Assembly (NCBI RefSeq): GCF_048771995.1
Contig: NC_133024.1
Span: 4,841,001-4,905,000 of the forward strand
Source of the DNA: Taeniopygia guttata
Taxonomy: Eukaryota; Chordata; Aves; Passeriformes; Estrildidae
Length of the DNA: 64,000 nucleotides
Direction of reading: 5' to 3'
In this document: piece after piece, positions 34,671 through 48,590 of the stretch
Numbering within the stretch: position 1 is the stretch's first letter
Layout of the letters: every line of letters starts with the position of its first letter
Notes under the pieces: model-generated
Seen by the model: the letters and a program-made list of their open reading frames with translations, nothing else
Databases searched by the model: none
What the model was told of the DNA's origin: nothing
Program-made: the position numbers and the translations under genes

Positions 34671-37600
34671 GACTCAAAATGTGGTACAGAACAACAGCAA
34701 AATGCTCTAAAATATAAATGGTCCATATCTTGATAAATCAAGACAAAGAAAGTGAGAGTGGATTAAAGGAAAAACAGCTTTCAAAGGTCAAAACCATTCC
34801 CAAACCTACATTTATCCAAAGAAGAGATCTTTTGCATTAAGAAGCTATATATAATTTCTGGAGTTACTAATTTCCTTCATGTAGGAAGAGTTACTATCTC
34901 TGTGTGTTTCTGATATTTTCCTTTATGCTGGAATATATTGTATGTTTCTCATCTAGGGTAGCATTTAATTTTTTCATGAACACTGGGAAAGTCACAGGAC
35001 AAAGCCAAGGAGGTAACTCTGGTCACCTTGTCCAGAACACAGCAGCTTCAGACATTTGCTGGACTTATGAGCCATCAGTGGAGCTGGGCAATGTTGTCCC
35101 TGTCTGTACATGCAAGAGATGTGTTTTGCTGAAAGATGCCAGTTGTAGGTGGGAGGCAACAAGTGCTTCTGTTGGACCAGGGCTGGGGGCATTTGCAGCT
35201 TCAAGTATAGGATTTGCTTGACTTCTGTGTAATTTCAGCCATGACATTACAACAGTCACAGCCATAAAGCCCTCTAACACAAAAAACCCAAAAAACAAAA
35301 CCAACAACAACCTATCTGTTAAATAGATGTCCTCCCTTTTGGTGCTGTTTAGACAAGAGACCACCTGTATCCTGTTTGGTGATCTCAACCTTTCATCAGA
35401 CAAGCTTTCTTTGACACTTCTTTTTCAAGATACCCATTCCTTTGTCTTTCACAACTGTGTGGTGTACCCAGAATAGATCTGCTGAGTAAAAAAGAAGAGT
35501 TACAAGTCTGGAGGCTTCCTGGGAGCCTAGCCAGGTTGAGTTTAATGACAACATCCTTTGGCAGTGTTCAGTATCTCCTATTTGATCAGCTGCTCTTCCC
35601 TAGAGGATTCTTGGCCACCTCTAAGATGTCATTCAACCTGCTGCAAGATCAAAAAGCCTCTGTGGAGCTGATCGATGATTTATGGCTGAGATTGAGACTT
35701 TGTCCAAACTGTTGCTCTGTTTGTATAAACCTTTCAGGCTGATGGAGGACTCTACAAATTGAGTCTCTGACTTTTATTTAGGCTCTGTGAAAATTGAGTT
35801 GTTTCCAAGTGATTTTGCGTCTCACCTCAGGGTGAGGAAAATCCAGTCATGGAGTGAGGATTCATGCAGATCAAGGACTTGATTTGTAGATCTGAATCAA
35901 AGATTTTCAAAATGGTTTTTCCAGGGGCAAGTGATATGATTGAACCAATTTAATGCACATATCTTTTTACTGCATTTACTCAGTGTCTGTTTATGATGAC
36001 TGTAAAGCAGACCCAATGTTTAGGCAAGTGGGCTCCCCTTTATGTGCTGGGATTTCATGTTTACCACGGCCTGTTAGGCTTTTGAAAAGGAAAACCAAAA
36101 AATAGTTTTAAAATAATGCATTAGTGCATCACTCTTCATGTCATAAACCACAGAAAAAAGTGGAATTATTTTTATTATTTGTATGACATTAGGCCTCAGG
36201 AAGAGCCCAGCTATAACCCCATTTACTACTGTACAAACAAATACAGTTTGTGTAGGACTGAATAGGCCAAGAAGGTGGTGTTACTCTGTTCTGAGAACTC
36301 CTTAGCTCAATGTCTTGTTTAAGTTCATGTACAAAATCTGTGGCAGAGCTGGAGCTGTAGGACTTGCTTCTGCCACAAAACCCTAGGCTGGATCAGCTGG
36401 ATGGTGAGTACCTTTGAAGTACATAGGGCAAGCAGAGAGCTGTGAAGAGGTTTCAGAGAAGGGACCATGGTGGTTTGCTGGGCCAGCACTCCCTTGGTGC
36501 CTGAAACCTCCTGCTGTTGATGTTCCAGGAGAGAGAAACTCGACAGAGATGATATTTCCTCATTTTGAGGGCTGGCTTTGCAGCCTGGCTATTTTTTTGT
36601 GGAAGTATTTAATAGTCATAGCTGATCCCCAGATGTGTGGCTAAAAACAGGTTTGTTTTTTTTTTTTCTCTCGCTAATATTTGGATATTAAAAGCTAGAA
36701 ATAAACTAATGTTAATAAAGACATTATAGGCAGATTACTCCATGTTTTCTTGCCTCTTCTCGTGAAAATGCTTGTGCTGGTCCTTAGTGAAAGGCAAGCT
36801 CCTGGATGTGACACCCATGCTGGGTCAGGATGGCACTGCTGCCCTTTGCCTGAGCTAATGCCTGTCCTGCTGAGCTGTGTGCTTGTCTTTGAGCAATTTG
36901 CCATTTGTCAGAAAGAAATGGGAGACAAAACTGCTCTATCTCATGCTGCAACTGCAGGTGTATCCCAGGGGTAGGGGGAACTGAATTAAATCTCCCCTAT
37001 CCAAAACCATGAATGCCACTCTTAATAACAAAGAGATTATATAAATGCCAATTTCCTAATAATAACAAGATTTACTCCAAGCCTTTTCCCATAAAACTCT
37101 GAGGATACATCTATGTTGTAGGATGAAGGAAAACATCCTTTTGAAACCTGAAAGCAGAGCAAGAGGTAAAACCTTATAAACTTGACTTGGATAATTTGTA
37201 ATCTCAACACTAGCTGTCTAATTTCAGTGATTTATTGCATTTTGAACCAACTGCTTCTGAGTTTGGGATTTCAAATAAAACCCAGGTTTTGACTGTGCCT
37301 GTGCAAAGGGTACAGAGGACCACATGGAGAGCTGGTCCATGGGTCAACCATGGATACAACCTCAAGCTGAGAAAGTCTGGAAAACTGGGGGAAGGGTCCC
37401 TGATTTCTAATACTCTTTTCCTCAACATGGGCCAATGTCAGAAGTGAGTTATTAGGACAGATGTCCCCTTTGATCTGTCCCAGAAAGGTCATTCCTGCAT
37501 TCTTATTCTCATCAGTGTTTGTTACAAGTAACACTACATCCACAGAACTTTACAGCTGCAAAATGAAGACCTGGGAAATGCCAGCATAAAAAAATCCTTA

Positions 37601-38085
37601 TTTTATCATTTTCTTTCTCATGATGAAGCTTACAGTGATATAAAAATAATTCAACTTCAGACTCAGCTTCCACATGGACTATTTTAACCAGATTAGATAA
37701 AGACAGACTTTATTAGAAACTGGTATTTTCAGAAATGTGCTGCAAAAGAAGGAAAATGGAGAGCAGCAGCAATGTGTATGGTCAGCATTTCCAAAGGAAA
37801 CAATATTTATTGATCATATAATGTGTGAGTATACTTGCGTCCCTATGCAGAGCTTTGAAATACTGAAATCCAATTTGTCCCAGCTCTGGCAGAGCAAAAA
37901 AGGACTGAGAGAGAGGAAGTTTGAAAATTCTGTGAAAGCTGATAGAAGGGAGAGAATCCACCATTTCCTGCAGCAAAATTACTGTGTCACTAAGCAGCAG
38001 ATAATCCCCATTCTAAAAGTTACTTTGGATATACTAATGATGGGAAACCTTTCAGCCAGATCTTAAAATTAATGATATATGCAAT
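34671..38085. other. Unique noncoding sequence
   Basis: No gene is recognised. A weak MIR-like run (about 36290-36365, 'gtggcagagctggagctgta') is possible but not secure. Confidence 0.4.
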
Positions 38086-38703
38086 TGTCGGAATCTGTGG
38101 GTATTGGTGATTCCCAGATTGTAGAAAGTCTCTGTCTTTCAGCCCCACTGCCAAAGAAGAAGCCATAATTCGTCTGTGCTGTTTTCAAGGTTGTTTATTC
38201 TGTTTATCTCTAACATGTTCTGCTGCCCTGCCGCAGCTCTGTCCTGCAGGGCAGCGTGTGGGGCTCTGCCCTCAGTGGGATGGTACAAACATTATATACC
38301 AGAAACTACGTGTACTATATTTACAATAATGTGCTAATATCTGTCACCTACGTTGGACAGTGTGTCCCCAGCATAAACCAATAGAAAAATGCCAACACCA
38401 CAGTGAAACATGGAGGGCATGAAGAAGGAGGAAAAGGACAAGACACACCCAATTCCTCCATCTTGTCCCCTCTGAACCCCTAATCTAGAAACCTAAAATT
38501 TTACTCTTGCACCCGTGTCACACTTAATTATTATTCTTATCAAAAACTCAAAGCTTGTAATTCATCCTGTAAGATTGAAAACTCCTCTCCATGGACAGAG
38601 ATCACAGACAGTGTCTCTGGGGGCTCTGTACAGGGGGGTTCCTGACCCCTGCCAGGGTCCCAGACCTGCCAGGGCAGCCAGAGGGAAGCCCTGCATTCCC
38701 ACA
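38086..38703 (-). mobile_element. Solo LTR, second copy of the inner-LTR family
   Basis: The 618-base element on the minus strand starts TGTGGGAATG and ends AGATTCCGACA. By eye it is about 93% identical to the LTR at 29887-30505, including an identical stretch of about 100 bases around the AATAAA signal. The perfect 10-bp R-region hairpin is also retained (38222-38231 with 38246-38255). The flanking hexamers tgcaat (38080-38085) and ggtagc (38704-38709) do not match, so no target duplication is visible. No internal retroviral sequence adjoins it. Confidence 0.9.
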
Positions 38704-41700
38704 GGTAGCATTTACCTGCATCTGTCTCTTGGCTCTTCTCTTGCTCCCACAGATGCCCAGTCAGGGCAGCAGATGAACACAGAGATAGTCTCAGCATCAC
38801 AGGACACATTTTACTAACTGAGACCATGAAAAATCCTGGAGGAATAGGAGGAAAAGAGGGAATGGAGCAAGCGAGATGCTGGCACCAGCAGTGGCTGCCT
38901 GCTCCAAGGAGTCCTCTAATAATGCCAGTGGAGGCCATTCATGCTTTACTGGGATCTTCAAAAGTGTTTATGGGATGATTTCTGTGGAATGGTTGTGCAG
39001 GAAGCAGTTTAGGGGAGGTATGCTGTTATTAGAAGATTTTTTTTTAAGCTCCATTTGGACACTTCTTACAGTTACATAACGGCAAAGAATGAGCCCCAGC
39101 AGCTGTTTGCTATTTATTAGAGTCCACAGAGGAGTAGTGAGGAGGGAAGCAGCAGGGAGGGCTTCAGCAATGTGGAGAATTCTTCCTTCTCCTTTTCCAA
39201 AGATTTTCTGCAGGGCTTTATTCAATGCTTATAATTTCCTGCCCCACACAGACATCACAGCTGAAGAGTAAAGTCCTGAAGAGCATCCCATGAAGCCAAC
39301 ACTGTGTGAGCTGGTATTGCTCAACCCTCAAACTGCAGATTCAGAAATCACCACTATACTGTTTATACTTTTTCTGTTTTCATGTTCATCTTTTATTATA
39401 AAGAAAGTCTTCAATTTGTTCCTTCAGACATTACATAGTCCTGACCTCTCTCCTGTATGGCAGACAGAGAGATAGCAGATTTATGCCCTGAGAGACAACA
39501 ATTTCTAATGTCTGGTGTCTTGAACAGTCCTGGTTCAAGCTGTCATAAAAACCTTTATTTTGCCCTATATATAACTCCATGTAAAATTCTCCAGACACAT
39601 TTATGAGCCTGATTATGGCTTGTGACCAAACTGTAGGGAGTAAAAGTGGTTGGCAAAGCCAGTAAGACTCCAGGAATTTCAGCCCATCAGTGGAGGAGCT
39701 CTTTTGGTGCCACAGGGCCACTGCAAGGAAACTGAGAAAACTCAGTTGTGGATCACTCATTATGGGAGATGAAATTTTCTGCATGGGGAGTCCATTTTCA
39801 ATCTGGGAATATTTTTGGTGCAGGGAGAAGGCCAGTTGGGGAAGGTCAGCCTTGGAGTCTGCAGTGTCACCGCAGTCCTGCAAAAGCAGAGGCAGCTTTT
39901 AAAATACCTCCTCCTTTCTGATGAAAGATTCTGCAGTGTCTCTAAACACAGCATTTGAAATTTCACTCATCTCTTTTCTCTTCCCTGCCTCCTCTATGAT
40001 CCCTTGTTCAAGCTGTCAAGATTTACCAGCCCTGCTCTGCTACATTATCAACACACACAGCAACTCACAGGTAACCTTTGCTCTTTCCAGCACTGCACAG
40101 CCAGGAAAGCTGCAGGAAAGGGAACATAATCCCATTCTGGTTCATTCATCAGCCACAAAACCATCTGCTGTGTGTGGAGCACAGGAGTTTTATTAGCCGT
40201 GTGATACAGCAAGCAGAAAGGGCTGTGCTATGTTGCCATATGCCCAGGAACAGGATAAAACCTTTTCCTTCCCTCAGAGGAATCTGAGCAAGCTCCATCA
40301 CACTCCTTGTACTGAACTTCATTCTTTCCCTTCTCTTTTCTGCAGCCTCACTGACAAACTCTCTCACCCCAAAAGATCTATGTCCCACTTGGAAAGCAGT
40401 GGGAACCTTACACAAAACTTCAATGAAAAGTGTCAGACAAAGTCCTGGCTTCTCTAAAGGCAATGAGAATTTTGCCACTTCTTCCTGTGAACCCTTTCAC
40501 TCCAGTAAGCCACGCTGCTTTAGTGTGTGAGCAGAGCTTTTCTTTTCCCTGGAGCCTTATTTTCCATGCAGATGGAAAACAGAGGTGCAGAAGGGCTGCC
40601 AAGCTGAGAGGCAGGTATTCTGCAGCTTCAAATCCCTAGTGCCATGTATTTTACAAATTCCCTGACCTAATTTTTATCACTAAGGAGGTCTATTACACTT
40701 TCAGCTGGGGCACAAATGAGTGTGAAGAGTGGTATTGGACCAAAGACAAATCCTTCCCACAAGGACTTATATCAGGATAGTCAAGTGAAAGGTAGGAGAA
40801 AGGAATAGCACTTGAAAGCCATTGACTTGGCCACTTGCCTACTCTTTCCTCCCCCACCTTACAGCACTTGCTGATGTTTTCAGGGGTTTCTGTTCATGTC
40901 TGGTTCTTTCCTCTGCTCCTTCCCACTATTGCTCTACATCTGGTAGCATGTTGGTACACAGGCATCTCCTGAAGGGATGGTTTAAGAACTACACAGAAAT
41001 GCACAGGAACAATGATTGGGACTAGTAGAAAGAAAAAAAAGATCAACAGACACTTAGGACCTGTTTGGAGGGACCTAATCCAAGCTATTCCAGCATAAAT
41101 TGTTCTATAATTCTATTTGCAACCATGATTCTTTTCTTTTTACCTCTTTTGCCTATTCTAACAGTCCTCTGGCTGTTCTGTTCTCCCCTGATCCTCACTG
41201 TGCTGTCTCAGAGCACCCAGGTTGCACAGGATGGATGCCACCAGCCCATAAGACACCCAAGGGTTCAGCATTCTCCTTCCAGCACTCCCTGATTTTCCCA
41301 CTCTCCAAGTCCTACCCTGACTTCACTCTTCCACAGGCTAATTGAAGCCACACCTGGTTCAGATTTTCAGCTCTGCTCAGATCCTTTCAAGTATTTATTT
41401 TTTTAACCTTCAAAAGGTGTCAGAAACTAGTCGGGACCTGGACCATGAAAGGGGAAGAGGACAACATAACTTCAGGTGAAACAAGAGCCTCAGAAGATTC
41501 TTCTGGAGCCACCAGGCTGGCACCAGTCCAGGCAGGTGCTCTCCCTAGAAACCAGGTCCCCTGGAAGAGGGAATGCTTTACTACCTGAAATTTGTATTCC
41601 TCCTAGGAAAAGCCTGGGTGAAAAGAACAAGCCTGTACACTGACATCAGGACTGCAAGAAAAGCACATATAAAGCTGTGAGCATGTGGTAGGGATGGTAG

Positions 41701-44700
41701 ATAAATAATCCTCCCCAAGAGTTATTGGAGTGACCTCAGCTGTCTGCTGAAGGAAACCACCCCATCACCATCCCAGGAGCTGGCTGGGACAGAGTGCTAT
41801 GTGAGGAACCCAGTCCTCCCCTAGGATCACCCCAAACTTCTTGGGGACCAGGCCTTTTCAGACAGGTCCAAATACTTCAGGTATTTGGAGCTGGCTCATG
41901 TGAAACTTAAATACCCCCATTTCTGGCTTCCAGGAGCTGTCACTAAGGTGGTGAGCCTTTTTCCTGGGCCAGAACCACAAGATTGACTCTAATTCACATC
42001 TGTGTTCAAAATAAAGCAGCTGTGAATCGTCCTTGATGCAGAGACTGCATTTTCCCTTTTCTACAGTAATTCCTTTTCCCCCCTGCTATTAACCCTTGCC
42101 AAATTTTCAGCCTTATCTTTGAATCCCACAAATTTATGTGTCTACTTCCCCTGTTTGTAACTTGAGGTTCACAGGACTTCTCTGCTTCAACCATTATCTT
42201 CCAGGCCCTGCACATTCCTGTTGGAATTGCTGACTTCCAGAGTGTCAGATTGTGTACCACACCCCAAGCCTGTAAATCATGACCCTATGTATCATTTTTA
42301 AGCATGCTGTCTTACATTTGGTCATGTGAAAGTACCACTAGTTTGTTTGTGCTTGCATATCAACTACAGTGAATTACCTCCTGTTAGCAACTTGTCTTGG
42401 TTTTTATTGCTCTTGCCAATTCCAGAGCCATATGCTATATTTATCCATTACAACTTTCATGCTTCTTCTTAGCCTTTGACAAAAATCTTATATAATGCAA
42501 GTCTACAGACAAATCCATCTGGAGGACAGCTATGAAATGTATTAGGAAAAAGATGTGCATAAGCATTTAAACCCTCATTTCAGACATATCTGACACTTTT
42601 ATCCCTTCAAATGTACATTATGTTGACTATCCGGTGGTTCCAATTCCATAAGAGAGATGTTCTGGTGTAATTTAGAGTATTCCTGTGTAAATATGCTACA
42701 TCCATCCTGTCATTTTTACCTCTCAAAACTTTTGTGAGATTGGCTTGATGTGATCTGTTTTCTGTGTGGATCAGTGTTATTTTTTTCAGTGATGTCATTG
42801 ACTCCATGAATTTTTCCATTACTGGAGTTAGGCTGATAGCCCAAATTTACTGGGGTTATTTTGTTTCTCTGTCCCAGAAGGACTCTTTCTGTTCACAGGA
42901 TGCAAGTTCCTCCTCAAACTCAACAGCACATATTGGTCCTCAGTTCGTTTTTCTGTAAATCTGAGCTGCCAGTTACACAGATACTTATTATCTATGTATC
43001 TGGTATCATTAGCTATTCTTTTATGTGTTTTTCTGTTTTAATGTAAAGTATTTAATCATCTTCATGCAATATAACTATATTTCCCCCCAAACTGGAATAA
43101 AATTGTTTTCTGAAGACACTGATTGCTTCTGAATTATGGTTTTAAGTTTGTTCTGTCTTTCTCCATTCATCTATCTGTCCATGAGCAAATATTACATTTT
43201 GGATTCATTCTGATTTTGAATTATTCAGATGTCATACTTATTGTGTCAGTTTTCCTTTCTTCCTTTCTCAACCCAAGAATATCTACAGTTTGTAGATTTT
43301 AATTTTTGCTTTTAAACTCCCCTGGGTATTGCATATTGGAGTTTAATGATTCTTCTTCACTCTTCCCTCTGCAGGAACTGAGACCATCTGAGCTGGACCT
43401 TGGTCTTAGCATCCTGCCCTACCTCATTTTCCCCAGCCAGGTGGGTTTGAATCCTTCCAGAGTTGTTGAGCCAGGAGGATTTGCTTGATTTATTCAGATT
43501 TCATACAGAATAAAGATGTGAAGTATTCTGTTTTTCAGTGATTTTGTTGCCATGTCTCTGCCTGTATTTGATGTAACTCAATCTCTGTGAGCTTCCTGCA
43601 CTGTCATTTGACCAAGAGGTTCACAGAACTGTTTCCAGAGTTTTCTCCCCTTTATCCTATGAAGAGTAGAGCAACAGGTCCCTGGAAAAGCCATTGGAAA
43701 ACAAACCTTCTCTGGTGCCTACTACGAAATTGGGTTCTGCTCAGATTAACTCTGAATTCTAGACATTCAAAACCAATGGAAATGGTTTAAAAGCCGTTCA
43801 TCTGCACAGTGATGAAAGGACAAAATTCCTTGGCAAGGTTGGAGGCTTCCTTTCATATCTCATATATTTTAACTACCACATTTACAATGCCTTTAATACC
43901 TTATGTTTTACATTCTGCACTTGCTATTTTTCACTTCTGCTCCAGCAGCAGAGCACAGGAGCCAACCTTCACCTTCATGAGAGAGAAGAGACATCATTCC
44001 GTATTTAGAGATCTGTGTTCTGGATGAATGAGCAACATCCATTCTGGCACTTACACATCTTCCTTACTGCACACATGGACTGGCATTCACACACTGACTA
44101 CATTTCAGCTCTTATTCAGCAAAATAGCCACTGGTCAGAAATATTCCTAATGCATTACCACTGGCTTTTTAAAAAATACTGCTTGAATGCTGGTTGGTCT
44201 GCCAGGACAATATAAAACATAAAACTGAGGACAGCCCCTGCATTGAAGAGCTTGCTCAGCTATGGACTGGTGTCTCTCCAAGCAAAAGACTGTCCTTGCA
44301 ATGCAAATTGGTCTTGGCATTTAACATTAAAAAATCCCTTTATTTGTTTCTTCTGGACTCTGAAGAAAAAGAAAAATGAAACACAGAGGAAATTAAGAGG
44401 TTGAATGAGAGCTAAATACCAGGAATGAGATATTTTTCTCTCTAATTTTGTTGAAAATTATGCAATAAGTGAAAACAGAAATGACAAGGTAGTTTCCCTT
44501 TCAGCACTTTTTTCAGAACTGTGTGTGCTAACAGGCAGCATCCACCCACGTGTGAGCTGAGAAGTTGTTCATCACAGGCAGGGGGGTTAAATCCTGATCA
44601 ATGTGCTGGAAGTCCTCCTCTCCAAGGTGGGAATATAACATAGAAGAAAACTTTCAGGTTTGAGAATGACCCATTACTAACCCCTCTCTCCCATCCATCC

Positions 44701-44740
44701 GGTATAGTAGTTCATCGATAATTGGGATGCTCTCATGGAT
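38704..44740. other. Long unique noncoding stretch
   Basis: No gene or clear repeat is recognised. The longest frame (minus 39431-39883, 150 codons) has no recognisable domain and overlaps shorter frames on the plus strand. Confidence 0.4.
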
Positions 44741-44800
44741 CTTGCTGTTCAACTTCTAAGCCTTAGTTTTCCCACCTATAAAATTCGTGGTTTAGGGAAC
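44741..44800 (-). repeat. Possible MIR-type SINE remnant
   Basis: 'aacttctaagccttagtttt' followed by 'cccacctataaaattcgtgg' matches the reverse complement of the MIR core ('cctcagtttcctcatctgta' 'aaatgg'). It is short and diverged. Confidence 0.5.
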
Positions 44801-44806
44801 TTCTGT

Positions 44807-44834
44807 GGGGAGGGGAGGGGAGGGGATGGTGGGG
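44807..44834 (+). other. G-quadruplex motif (GGGGA)n
   Basis: Five GGGG runs, with single-A loops between the first four and a 5-base loop before the fifth, form a very strong canonical G4 motif on the plus strand. Confidence 0.9.
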
Positions 44835-45437
44835 AGGAGATTTAGCTTCATACTGAAATTGTTAAGAAATCCAGCACAGCTTTTGCTCAGATTGACCAGG
44901 CTAGATATTTTGCAGTAGAGCACAAGCTGTCCCTGCATAAATATTTCCCTCAGGAAATAAGATGTTCAGATTTGAGACCACTGAGGATCAATTATTCCTC
45001 AAAACTCTAGGCTTATTTTATCTCTGTCTTTAAAAAAAATAGAAAGAGTAGCAAGCTCTGCAGAAGTGTTCCAAATCCTGCCCAAGTTTACCGTCACAAA
45101 ACAAAAGGTACAGGACAAAGCTGGAGATATGTAAAAAGAAAGGGCCACTCCTAAAAACTTGACTCTCTGCCTGAGTTTTGTTTAGTGTTGAATGGCAACC
45201 TTCAATTTCTTTGTTAAGGGTTCTACAAAGAAATTGCACCTCTGTTCCAGCATGTAAATCAAGACAAATTGAATTCTGATCCTTTTTATTTTGGTAAGGC
45301 ACTTAGCATTGACTCAAATTCCTGTAGGCAGTGAGGAATCTGCCTGGCTGTGCAGAGTCCTGTCTGCTCCAGATCTCAGGAGCTGCTTTTCAACGTCAGA
45401 AGTGAGATGGTTGTTGGTATCAGCAGTTGATTTTAAT
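44835..45437. other. Unique noncoding sequence
   Basis: Nothing is recognised here. Confidence 0.45.
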
Positions 45438-45672
45438 CATCACAGAAACATAGAATGGTTTGGGCTGGAAGGGACCTTTAAAAGTCACCTCATTCCACCC
45501 CCTGCCATGGCCAGGGATACCTTCCACTGGACCAGGTTGCTCCAAGCCTCATCCAGCCTGGCCTTGGACAGTCCCAGAGATGGGGGGGCAGCCACGGGTT
45601 CTCTGGGCAACCTGTGCCGGTATTTTACCATCCTCATAGTAAAAACATGATTCCTTATATCTAATTTAAAAA
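45438..45672 (-). repeat. CR1 LINE 3' end fragment
   Basis: Antisense CR1 with tail octamers 'catcacagaaacatagaatg', then 'gtttgggctggaagggacct', 'gccatggccagggatacctt', 'ccactggaccaggttgctcc' and 'ctctgggcaacctgtgccgg', fading out near 45672. Confidence 0.94.
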
Positions 45673-47794
45673 CTTGCATGGTAGGAGCATGTTGGGCTCA
45701 GTGTACCATGCTGATCTCTTTAGGTGTTGCTCTGCCATCCAAATGCACCTGGGGTGTGAGTCTGCTGCAGCAGCAGATGTGCTGCCTTGGAACATCAAGG
45801 GAGCAGCCTGCAGCTGTCAGGATAACCTCTGGGTCCTTCCGTGCTCCTGCACCCTAGACAAACATAACACATAACAAACATAACACTCATTGCTGCGAGC
45901 CCCAGAGGACACAGCATTGACATTGGAGAGGTGCACAGTGTGTGTTTATGTCTGCTTCCTGAAATGCATGGGTTTAAAAATGCCAAATGGACTTTACGAG
46001 GTTTTTAAGTTGGTTTTTTTTTAAATTACTACAGGGCTCTGTATTACCACAGTAATTTTTACCCCAATACATCACATAAAACTGCCTTAGCAGTCCTCAA
46101 CAACATTAGATGTCACTTTGACATTTCTAGTGTGCACTTTGAGGATGGTTTTTAAGACTTAAAGGTAAAACTGTGAGAAAACTTTCATGTAAAAATACTG
46201 CATGTAAACCTCAAAAGATTTAAGAAATATAGAATAACCAGGGCAGTAAAATGGATACTTCTTTTTTTTTTTGAGTGAACCTAAAGGGGTTTTATTTTTC
46301 TTAATTCCAGTTGAACAGCCCATTATGTCTTTTCCTGGGGCCTGTAGACTTGAAAACAGGTCTCAAGCTGAACTGAAGTGGTTGGGATATGTGATCTATA
46401 AATATTAGGGTAGCTAAAGCGTGAAAGCAGATGATGTGAGCTTGGGTTTACAATACTGATGCTGTCTCCTTTTCTTTCAGAATTGCCTGGAGTTATGAGA
46501 TGCAGCCTTCTGGATTGTATAAATGTTACATGGTTGAGTGTATGAATGACGGGTCAGTTTTGAGAGCATGTGGGCATTGGCTGCTTCTCCTCCTGAGCGT
46601 CTGGGACTGCAGATTTGTGAAGTGAGTGAAAGGGGAACGTTTTGTTTTGGTTTTATTTTATTTTGTTGTCTTGAAAGATCCAGCCATTCCTCTGACATTG
46701 CCCAGGTGTGCATTTGAAGCCCTAATGTTGCCCCCTCCTGTGGGCAACAGGAGCTTTATCACAGACTGCAGTGAAACTGAGACCCTAAATCACCAATTGC
46801 TTTTAACTAGGGACACATGGATTGTTTTCCTATTTTGTGCAGAAAACCCTTGTAGTAGGTTTACAGTTCAGCTGATGATCCTCTGGGTATGAAAGGACAC
46901 ATGATCTTCTAACCCACAAAGAAAGGCCCCCAAGGAGCCTCCAGCTGATGGAAACAGGTGATGGTTCAATGCAGATCAGCAGAGTCATACTGATTACCAG
47001 CAGCTCCAGATCTGGTTCTGATGGCAGCCAAGTCTCTTCACCCCTGGGTGATTGAGTGTTGTCTCCATTCCCAGAGGCTCAGATCTGGATCTCATTGTGC
47101 TGGATCTAGGTCAAGCACTGAAGGCATCTTGTGACCACCATTCCTTGTTGTCTCCATCTGCACCTTCATTAGCTTTCAACATTGCAGTTATGATACTGCT
47201 GGGGAGTGTTGCTGCTGTCTTGGGCAGAGAAAATGGGTCAGCCAGAGAGCTGAGTAGACTCGAAGTACTCAAGAAAATGATTGAGGGCTATGTCTGTGAC
47301 TGCATGTGCATGAACATGTGTGTGCTCTCCTAGTTTGGCTCTGAGAACCATCTTCAACTACTCTTCTACTCCAGCCATCATCTTAAAATGAACTCCTGCC
47401 TTCTTACATCTTCTGCTCTTCCCTTATAATTGCTCTTCCACATTTGGGTCCAGCATGGACTTCTGCCCCATCACTGCATCCAAGGCTACCCCCAGCATCC
47501 TCCCTGTCTCTGAGACCTGTGGGCCTGGAGACCTGGGACAGGAATTTTCCCCATATTTTCTGCTGTTCATGCAGTGGTCTCCCCCTCCTCATGTTCCAGG
47601 TCCTCCCACCTAATCCAACTCCCTTCTGCACATTAAGCTTCCTCCAGAACACTCAGCAGTGCTAACCCTTCATCCATTAAATGCCTTCCCTGTCCCAGCA
47701 ACATCTAAGTGTGGAATGATAGATTAAAATCATGCTAAATGAATACCTGATGTGGGCTTCCCAGAGTGCCACTCCTTGTAAAACCAGAGAACTC

Positions 47795-47880
47795 AGCTGC
47801 TGAACTCTTTGGGGCAGGATCTGTTTTGTATTTATATCCTGTAAATTTTCAAATCCATTGCTGGTGCTAACAAATAAATA
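47795..47880 (+). repeat. Probable ancient amniote interspersed repeat
   Basis: 'ctctttggggcaggatctgt' followed by 'tttgtatttatatcctgtaa' and, near the end, 'gtgctaacaaataaata' resembles the 3' end of an old amniote element common in turtles and crocodilians ('tttggggcagggactgtc' ... 'caaataaataa'). The family name is uncertain. Confidence 0.45.
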
Positions 47881-48539
47881 GTTATGATTAATCATCTATC
47901 ATTTTGGGCCTGATCCAGCTTTGATTACATCAGTGGGAACCTTTCCATGTGCTGCATGGGAGTTGGATCAGACCCACAATCCAGCCTCATTTAAGCTCAG
48001 CACTGTCCTTGAGGGGACTTTGTCTTGTCTGGTTTAAGGTGTTTGCATTTGGGCAGTTTTCCCTGCTTTTGTGAAGGTAACATAAAGTTACACATCAAAT
48101 TTGGAAATGTGACCACCAGGGACCTCCAGAAACTGGTGTTTGGGGTCTGAGAGATTGTCATATTTCACATTTTTATTCAGTCCATGAATTTTAGCAATAC
48201 GAGGCTGGTGAAATAACGTAGACTATGAAATTAAACCTCCTCAGGACAAGGATGGAAAATTCTTAAAGCCATCCTGGGCAGTGCTCTTGTGATATGGCAC
48301 TGTAGCTCAGAGAAGGTGACCGAATGGAGGATGCCAGTGTGCCTTTTTTGTCCCCATATCGCATAAGGGTTTTAATTAGTATCAAAATTGCAACTCTTAG
48401 TCCTTTTATATACAACAGAAAACAATGAAAAAGCAACTGCAGGCACAAATGGCTCTCAGGTGATGCAGCTCAAGCAACTAAAAATGGAATACACGATCAG
48501 GTGGCAGGGTCTGTGTGCATGTTTCTAGACCACGTCATC

Positions 48540-48590
48540 CCTTCTGCCAAATGGCAGAAGGAAAATACAATATAAGGAAAATACAATAAG
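48540..48590. repeat. Short palindrome followed by a tandem repeat
   Basis: ccttctgcca and tggcagaagg (48540-48549, 48552-48561) are exact reverse complements separated by two bases. An aaggaaaatacaat unit follows and is repeated twice. Confidence 0.8.

Noticed and set aside
39431..39883. 150-codon minus-strand open frame
   Set aside because: No recognisable family or exon structure.
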